A stretch of 51,642 bases of DNA from Deltaproteobacteria bacterium (GTDB lineage: Bacteria > Myxococcota_A > Polyangia > Polyangiales > Houyiibacteriaceae): contig JAFDAJ010000007.1 in the NCBI GenBank assembly GCA_019313915.1, positions 1-51,642 of the forward strand, in the 5' to 3' direction. The notes beneath the pieces were generated by a model. That model was not told where the DNA came from, searched no databases, and saw nothing but the letters and a program-made list of their open reading frames with translations. Made by a program: the position numbers and the translations under genes. Of the stretch, positions 46,968 to 51,642 are shown in pieces (positions within the stretch are counted from its first letter, which is position 1; each line of letters opens with the position of its first letter).

Positions 46968-48266
46968 ATGGAAGAACAGGTTTCGGAACTGACAACGTAT
47001 GTAAACGCTTTGTGGGTTCTCGTTAGCGCCGCACTCGTTTTCTTCATGCACGCGGGTTTCGCTCTGGTGGAGAGCGGGTTCTGTCGCAGGAAAAACGCGG
47101 TGATGGTGTTGATGAAGAACTTCGGCGTGGTCGCGATTTCGTCGCTCGTCTTCTATTTGGTGGGGTACGGCGTGATGTTTGGCGAGGGCAACGCCTTCCT
47201 GGGGCTTGCGAGCTTCTTCCCGAACAACGGGGGAGCGGAGTCAGGCCTGCCGCCGTACGTCTTCCTGTTCTTCCAGCTGGTCTTCGCAGCAACCGCCTGC
47301 ACCATCGTGTCGGGCGCGATCGCGGAGCGCGGTCGGCTCCTGACCTTCTTCCTCTTCACCGCGATGGCCACGGCGATCGTCTATCCAGTGGTTGGTCACT
47401 GGGTCTGGGGCGGCGGCTGGCTTTCTGAAATGGGCTTCGTCGACTTCGCAGGCAGCACGGTCGTTCATGGCGTTGGCGGTGGCATGGCCCTCGCAGGCGC
47501 CCTCCTCATCGGTCCACGCCTCGGCAAGTTCCTGCCTGACGGTTCGGTCAGGCCGATGCCCGCGCATAACTTCCCGCTCGCCGCGCTTGGCGTGCTGATC
47601 CTATGGCTCGGCTGGTTTGGTTTCAACGGCGGTTCGGAGCTCGCCATGGACGCCGAGGTTGGTAGGATCGTTCTCGTCACCAACCTTGCCGCTTCGGCCG
47701 GCTTCATCGGCGCGCTGATCTGGATCAAGGTTCGCAGCGGTCTGCTCGACCTTTCGATGGCCCTCAACGGCGCACTTGCCGGTCTCGTCGGCATCACCGC
47801 CGGTTGCTTCAACATCACCGGTGGCTGGGCGATCATCGTTGGCATCGCCGCGGGCCTGCTCTGCGTCGAGGGCGTTCTGCTCATCGACAAGATGAAGATC
47901 GACGACCCGGTCGGCGCGATCACCGTTCACGGTGTCTGCGGCATCTTCGGCACGCTCGCGGTTGGCCTGGTCGGCTACGAGAACGCGGCCGCGGCCGAAG
48001 GACCCATTGGCCTTCTCGTCGGTGGCGGCGTCTCACAGCTCGGCATTCAGGCCATCGGCGCCTTCTCGGGTGTTGGTTTCGCCTTCGGCGTCGCCGGCGT
48101 CATCTGGCTTACGCTGAAGTTTCTCGTGCCCGGCGGCATCCGCGTCTCCGAAGCGCACGAGCTCGAGGGTCTCGACATCGCGGAGTGCGGCGTCGAAGCC
48201 TACAACGAGGAGCTCCAGGGCTTCCATGCAGGGGCGGCCGCCATGTCGGCGGCGCCCGCGGAGTAA
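46968..48266 (+). CDS. amt: Ammonium transporter (Amt/MEP/Rh)
   Basis: ALWVLVSAALVFFMHAGFALVESGFCRRKNAVMVLMKNF; DFAGSTVVHGVGGGMALAGALLIGPR; HGVCGIFGTLAVGL. Confidence 0.97.
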   Translation: MEEQVSELTTYVNALWVLVSAALVFFMHAGFALVESGFCRRKNAVMVLMKNFGVVAISSLVFYLVGYGVMFGEGNAFLGLASFFPNNGGAESGLPPYVFLFFQLVFAATACTIVSGAIAERGRLLTFFLFTAMATAIVYPVVGHWVWGGGWLSEMGFVDFAGSTVVHGVGGGMALAGALLIGPRLGKFLPDGSVRPMPAHNFPLAALGVLILWLGWFGFNGGSELAMDAEVGRIVLVTNLAASAGFIGALIWIKVRSGLLDLSMALNGALAGLVGITAGCFNITGGWAIIVGIAAGLLCVEGVLLIDKMKIDDPVGAITVHGVCGIFGTLAVGLVGYENAAAAEGPIGLLVGGGVSQLGIQAIGAFSGVGFAFGVAGVIWLTLKFLVPGGIRVSEAHELEGLDIAECGVEAYNEELQGFHAGAAAMSAAPAE

Positions 48267-48391
48267 TCAGTTCGAGAGGAAGGGTGGGGCGGCTCCCCGG
48301 TCTGTTTCGCCCTTGTTCTCTACCTATTTTTTCAATGTCGAATGTGGATGAAGAGTTTTGGCGTGGGGACACGCCGGGAGTGGAGGTCGTG

Positions 48392-49771
48392 ATGAGGAAG
48401 TTTCTAACACTGGCGGTGATGTGCAGTTTGGCATTTCCCGCGATGGCGCTTGCGCAGGAGTCGGCCGCTCCAGAAGCGCCGAAGCAGGCCGCAGACGACC
48501 TGGACAAGGAGTACGACCGCGAGGAGCCCCCAGAATCTGCCGAAGAGGCGCCCTCCGAACCTCCTCCCAAAGAGGCCGAAATGAAGATGCCGGAGTCGCC
48601 GAAAATGGCCGCGGACGACATCGCCTTAGAGACGCCCGACGTGGGCGGTTCCTGGAAGGATGGACTTTCGTGGCAGGTCATGGCCAGCGCGTTCTACCGG
48701 ATCGGTGGCTACACCAATAACGGCGTACGCGCCGGGACGTACAACAACATCCTGAGCACGGACACACCCACCGCGGGCTACCCGTACACGAACTACAACG
48801 GGTTCGGTCTGAACTTCGCGGGTGGCGACGTGATGTACACGGGTGAGAAGTTCGCGGTTCGATTGGACCTTCGCTTCGGCGAGGGTGCAGGATTGCTGTC
48901 GCCCATCGCACCGATCAAGCAGGCATACGCGGCTTGGATGCCGAGCGATAAGATCAATATCGACGTGGGCTTCTTCGACACAATCTTTGGCGCCGAAGTA
49001 GCGGACGAGTGGAACAACGCCAACTACACGCGCGGCGCGCTCTACTTCCTTCGCCAACCGTTCAACCACATGGGCCTCCGCATGGGTGCTGAGCTCGGCG
49101 AAATCGTGGGATTCACGGTGATGGTCACCAACGGCGGCGTGTACGGTGGAACGCCGATCGACGACAACGAGACGCCCGCGCTCTCTTGGCAGTTCGGTTT
49201 CAGCCCCGACGGTCACAACAGTGTTCGCCGCCGTGGCCTGCGTGAAGGCACCCGTGACGTGGGTCTGTTTTTCGGGGGAAGCCACGCTGCGAGCGGGCTC
49301 AACGGCAACAAGGACTGGGTGAACTTCTTCGATGTCGTCCTGGCGATGGACTTCGACTGGTTCCACTTCGTGCTCAACGGCGATTACTACCTCGACGGGA
49401 ACAACACCAACGCCGCGGGAGCCAAGGCGTCGGACTTCCAGTTCGGTCATAGCCTGGCGTTGATCTTCGACGCATCGGACCACTGGTCGATCGGTCTGCG
49501 AGGGGAGAACGTGAGCGGGAACGAGCTGTACAGAGAGGCAGCCGGCGGTTTCGGTGGCCTTAGCACGGGAACGATCACGCTTCGCTACAAGCCGGTCGAG
49601 TACCTGGTGATCAGCCTTGAGGGGCGGGGCGAGTGGGCAACCCGCGAGGTCTACCTCTCACGACAGGCGGCTCCAATCCTCGATGCAAACGGCGACACCG
49701 TCGGCTTCGTGCCTGACAAGGGCCACAACTACGCCGCGATCATCGGCGTCACAGCCCACATCGGCAACTGA
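48392..49771 (+). CDS. Outer-membrane beta-barrel porin-like protein
   Basis: Signal peptide MRKFLTLAVMCSLAFPAMALAQE, acidic linker, alternating barrel-like strands (AYAAWMPSDKINIDVGFFDTIFGAEV), C-terminal strand AAIIGVTAHIGN. Confidence 0.82.
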   Translation: MRKFLTLAVMCSLAFPAMALAQESAAPEAPKQAADDLDKEYDREEPPESAEEAPSEPPPKEAEMKMPESPKMAADDIALETPDVGGSWKDGLSWQVMASAFYRIGGYTNNGVRAGTYNNILSTDTPTAGYPYTNYNGFGLNFAGGDVMYTGEKFAVRLDLRFGEGAGLLSPIAPIKQAYAAWMPSDKINIDVGFFDTIFGAEVADEWNNANYTRGALYFLRQPFNHMGLRMGAELGEIVGFTVMVTNGGVYGGTPIDDNETPALSWQFGFSPDGHNSVRRRGLREGTRDVGLFFGGSHAASGLNGNKDWVNFFDVVLAMDFDWFHFVLNGDYYLDGNNTNAAGAKASDFQFGHSLALIFDASDHWSIGLRGENVSGNELYREAAGGFGGLSTGTITLRYKPVEYLVISLEGRGEWATREVYLSRQAAPILDANGDTVGFVPDKGHNYAAIIGVTAHIGN

Positions 49772-49795
49772 TCCGACGTAGTTACAACTGACGGG

Positions 49796-49828
49796 AGGCC
49801 GGCTCAGCAGAGCCGGCCTTCTGTTGTT
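49796..49828 (+). terminator. Rho-independent terminator
   Basis: AGGCCGGCTC-AGCA-GAGCCGGCCT perfect 10-bp stem, then TCTGTTGTT. Confidence 0.88.
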
Positions 49829-49843
49829 AAGCAGGGTCCTTCG

Positions 49844-49909
49844 CTGACACTGGCGCTGACACTGGCGCTGACACTGGCACTGCTGCTGGCACTGCCGCTG
49901 GCACTGATG
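49844..49909. repeat. Hexanucleotide array, 11 units (CTGACA/CTGGCG/CTGGCA/CTGCTG/CTGCCG/CTGATG)
   Basis: Period 6 phased on CTG; ends at the sirtuin start region. Confidence 0.94.
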
Positions 49910-49923
49910 TGCTACCACCGATC

Positions 49924-50742
49924 ATGCTCGCCCCGCCGGTACGCTGCCTCCTCGACACCCCCGGCCTCATCCTCTGGCTCACCGGTGCCGGCGTCTCTGC
50001 CGAGAGCGGCATTCCAACGTTCCGTGGCAAGGAAGGCTACTGGCAGGTTGGATCGCGCAACTACCAACCGGAGGAGATGGCCACGTGGGCTGCGTTTCAG
50101 GAGATGCCGGAGGAAGTGTGGGCTTGGTATCTCTATCGCCGGGGCATCTGCCGCGGCGCGGAGCCGAATGCGGCTCACCGGGCGCTTGCTGCAGCCGAGA
50201 GACGCCGCGGCGAGCGCTTTCTCTTGGTGACTCAGAACGTCGATGGGCTACACCTGCGCGCCGGCAATACGCTCGACCGCACGTATCAGATCCACGGCAA
50301 TATCGATTTCATGCGCTGTTCGCGGGAGTGCCTCCCAGCCCCGGTGCCGATGCCGGAGGGGGTCGACGTGGCTTGGGGCAAGGGCCGACCGATCACCGAG
50401 CGCGAGCTTCAAGCGCTGAAATGCCCCTCCTGTGGCGCACTCGCCCGGCCACACGTGCTCTGGTTCGACGAGAGCTACGACGAGGCGAATTTTCGCTTCG
50501 AGAGCTCCATCGACGCGGCGCAGCGGGCCTCGTTGGTCGTCGTCGTGGGCACCACCGGGGCTACATCGCTGCCGATGCACATCGGTACGATCGCGGCGCA
50601 ACGCGGGATTCCCATGGTCGTCATCAATCCCGAGCCGAACCCGTTTAGCGCGCTCGTGCAACGCACTGGCCAAGGGGCGTTTCTTTGCGGCACCGCAGGA
50701 CAATGGGTGCCGGAGATCGTCGACGCCCTCCCCTCTGCGTGA
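49924..50742 (+). CDS. Sirtuin-family NAD-dependent deacylase
   Basis: LTGAGVSAESGIPTFRGKEGYW, TQNVDGLHLRAG, HGNIDFMRC, CPSC, RPHVLWFDESYDE; ATG 49924 or GTG 49909. Confidence 0.92.
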   Translation: MLAPPVRCLLDTPGLILWLTGAGVSAESGIPTFRGKEGYWQVGSRNYQPEEMATWAAFQEMPEEVWAWYLYRRGICRGAEPNAAHRALAAAERRRGERFLLVTQNVDGLHLRAGNTLDRTYQIHGNIDFMRCSRECLPAPVPMPEGVDVAWGKGRPITERELQALKCPSCGALARPHVLWFDESYDEANFRFESSIDAAQRASLVVVVGTTGATSLPMHIGTIAAQRGIPMVVINPEPNPFSALVQRTGQGAFLCGTAGQWVPEIVDALPSA

Positions 50743-50784
50743 GGCGCCTTGCCACGATCGCGCTTCGGGGATACCTACGAGGAC

Positions 50785-51627
50785 ATGGCGCGACTTCCGG
50801 TGTGGGTCTTGTGTTTTGGTCTATTCGCTTCGTGCGCGAAAGAAGGCGAACCATCTCGCTACCCCGATCGGCCCGGGGGGGAGTGCAGCCGCGCCCCAGG
50901 CGCCACATGTGACCCTGACTTCGTATGTCACTACGGGCCTAGCGCGGAGTGCGGCGAGGCCGGTGCGCAAGGCGCCTGTTTCCCAATGCCTTCGACGTGC
51001 ACGAAAGACTACAGTCCGATCTGTGGGTGCGATGGGCGCACCTATCTCAACATCTGCGTGGCCCACTCGCACGGCGTATCACCGCGAACCGCGGGCCAAT
51101 GTCCGAGCACGGGCATCCCAGCTGGCCCAGCGGGAAGCTGCGGTCCCGGCGGCGCGACCGCCTCGTGCCAGACGGGCCTGTTCTGTCGATACACCGAAGT
51201 GCAGTATTGCGGTGAGGTCTCAGGCCCTGGCGAGTGCACCGAGCAGCCCACCGTCTGCACGAAGGAGTGGGCGCCGGTGTGCGGCTGTGACGCGCGCAAC
51301 TACAGCAACGACTGCGTGGCGCACTCACATGGTGTTTCCATCCGCCACCGAGGTCTATGTCAGGACGCCGCCCAGGCGGCCGCCGGAGCGGTGGGCGCAA
51401 GGTGCGGGGTGGAAGGCGCAGCCCACTGCTCCACCGGCCTCTTCTGTCAGTTCTCTGCGGCCGCCAAATGCGGCACGACAAACAAGCCCGGAAAATGCCA
51501 GCCCCGCCCCCAGGCATGCACCGCAGACTACAATCCTGTCTGCGGATGTGACGGCAAGACGTATGCAAATGCATGCTCCGCCCAGGCCGCCGGCGTGTCA
51601 GTGAAACAGCAGGGCGCCTGCCCGTAA
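50785..51627 (+). CDS. Putative lipoprotein with three Kazal-type domains
   Basis: Lipobox-like LFASC; CTKDYSPICGCDGRTYLNIC, CTKEWAPVCGCDARNYSNDC, CTADYNPVCGCDGKTYANAC. Confidence 0.9.
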   Translation: MARLPVWVLCFGLFASCAKEGEPSRYPDRPGGECSRAPGATCDPDFVCHYGPSAECGEAGAQGACFPMPSTCTKDYSPICGCDGRTYLNICVAHSHGVSPRTAGQCPSTGIPAGPAGSCGPGGATASCQTGLFCRYTEVQYCGEVSGPGECTEQPTVCTKEWAPVCGCDARNYSNDCVAHSHGVSIRHRGLCQDAAQAAAGAVGARCGVEGAAHCSTGLFCQFSAAAKCGTTNKPGKCQPRPQACTADYNPVCGCDGKTYANACSAQAAGVSVKQQGACP

Positions 51628-51628
51628 C

Positions 51629-51642
51629 TCGCTGACGCTGAC
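51629..51642. repeat. Start of another CTG-hexamer array (TCGCTGACGCTGAC), truncated by the window end
   Basis: Begins just after the Kazal gene stop codon (51625-51627). Confidence 0.7.

Overview
A gene-dense, high-GC bacterial chromosomal segment of about 44 protein-coding genes on both strands. The gene content (eukaryote-like Ser/Thr kinase, Cys-rich lipoproteins, many signalling genes) resembles Myxococcota/Deltaproteobacteria, but that is inference. I saw no rRNA, convincing tRNA, CRISPR array, phage or transposase. Main blocks: radC; rpmH-rnpA-yidD-yidC-jag; Ser/Thr kinase-rsmG; a triple DsbA-domain protein; pcrA-type helicase; ECF sigma/anti-sigma/TrmH/PBP1A/histidine kinase string; nnrS plus a sigma54-type two-component system; dprE1/dprE2-like pair; metK; nadB; a eukaryotic-type AdoMet decarboxylase; SLT transglycosylase; mrp-rarA; a predicted secreted FAM20-like kinase; acyl-CoA dehydrogenase; ccmC/ccmD; ArsA/Get3 ATPase; gcvPB; a frameshifted adenosine deaminase; amt-porin; sirtuin; and a triple-Kazal lipoprotein. 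The most unusual signals are: (1) a dispersed family of period-6 CTGNCR hexamer arrays in intergenic gaps, always on the same strand and at both window edges; (2) a secreted FAM20-like kinase; (3) a eukaryotic-type SAM decarboxylase; (4) an adenosine deaminase frameshifted by an exact 10-bp tandem duplication; (5) a DprE1-like oxidase whose benzothiazinone-target Cys position appears to be Ala. All calls come from reading the sequence and from remembered family motifs; no search was run.
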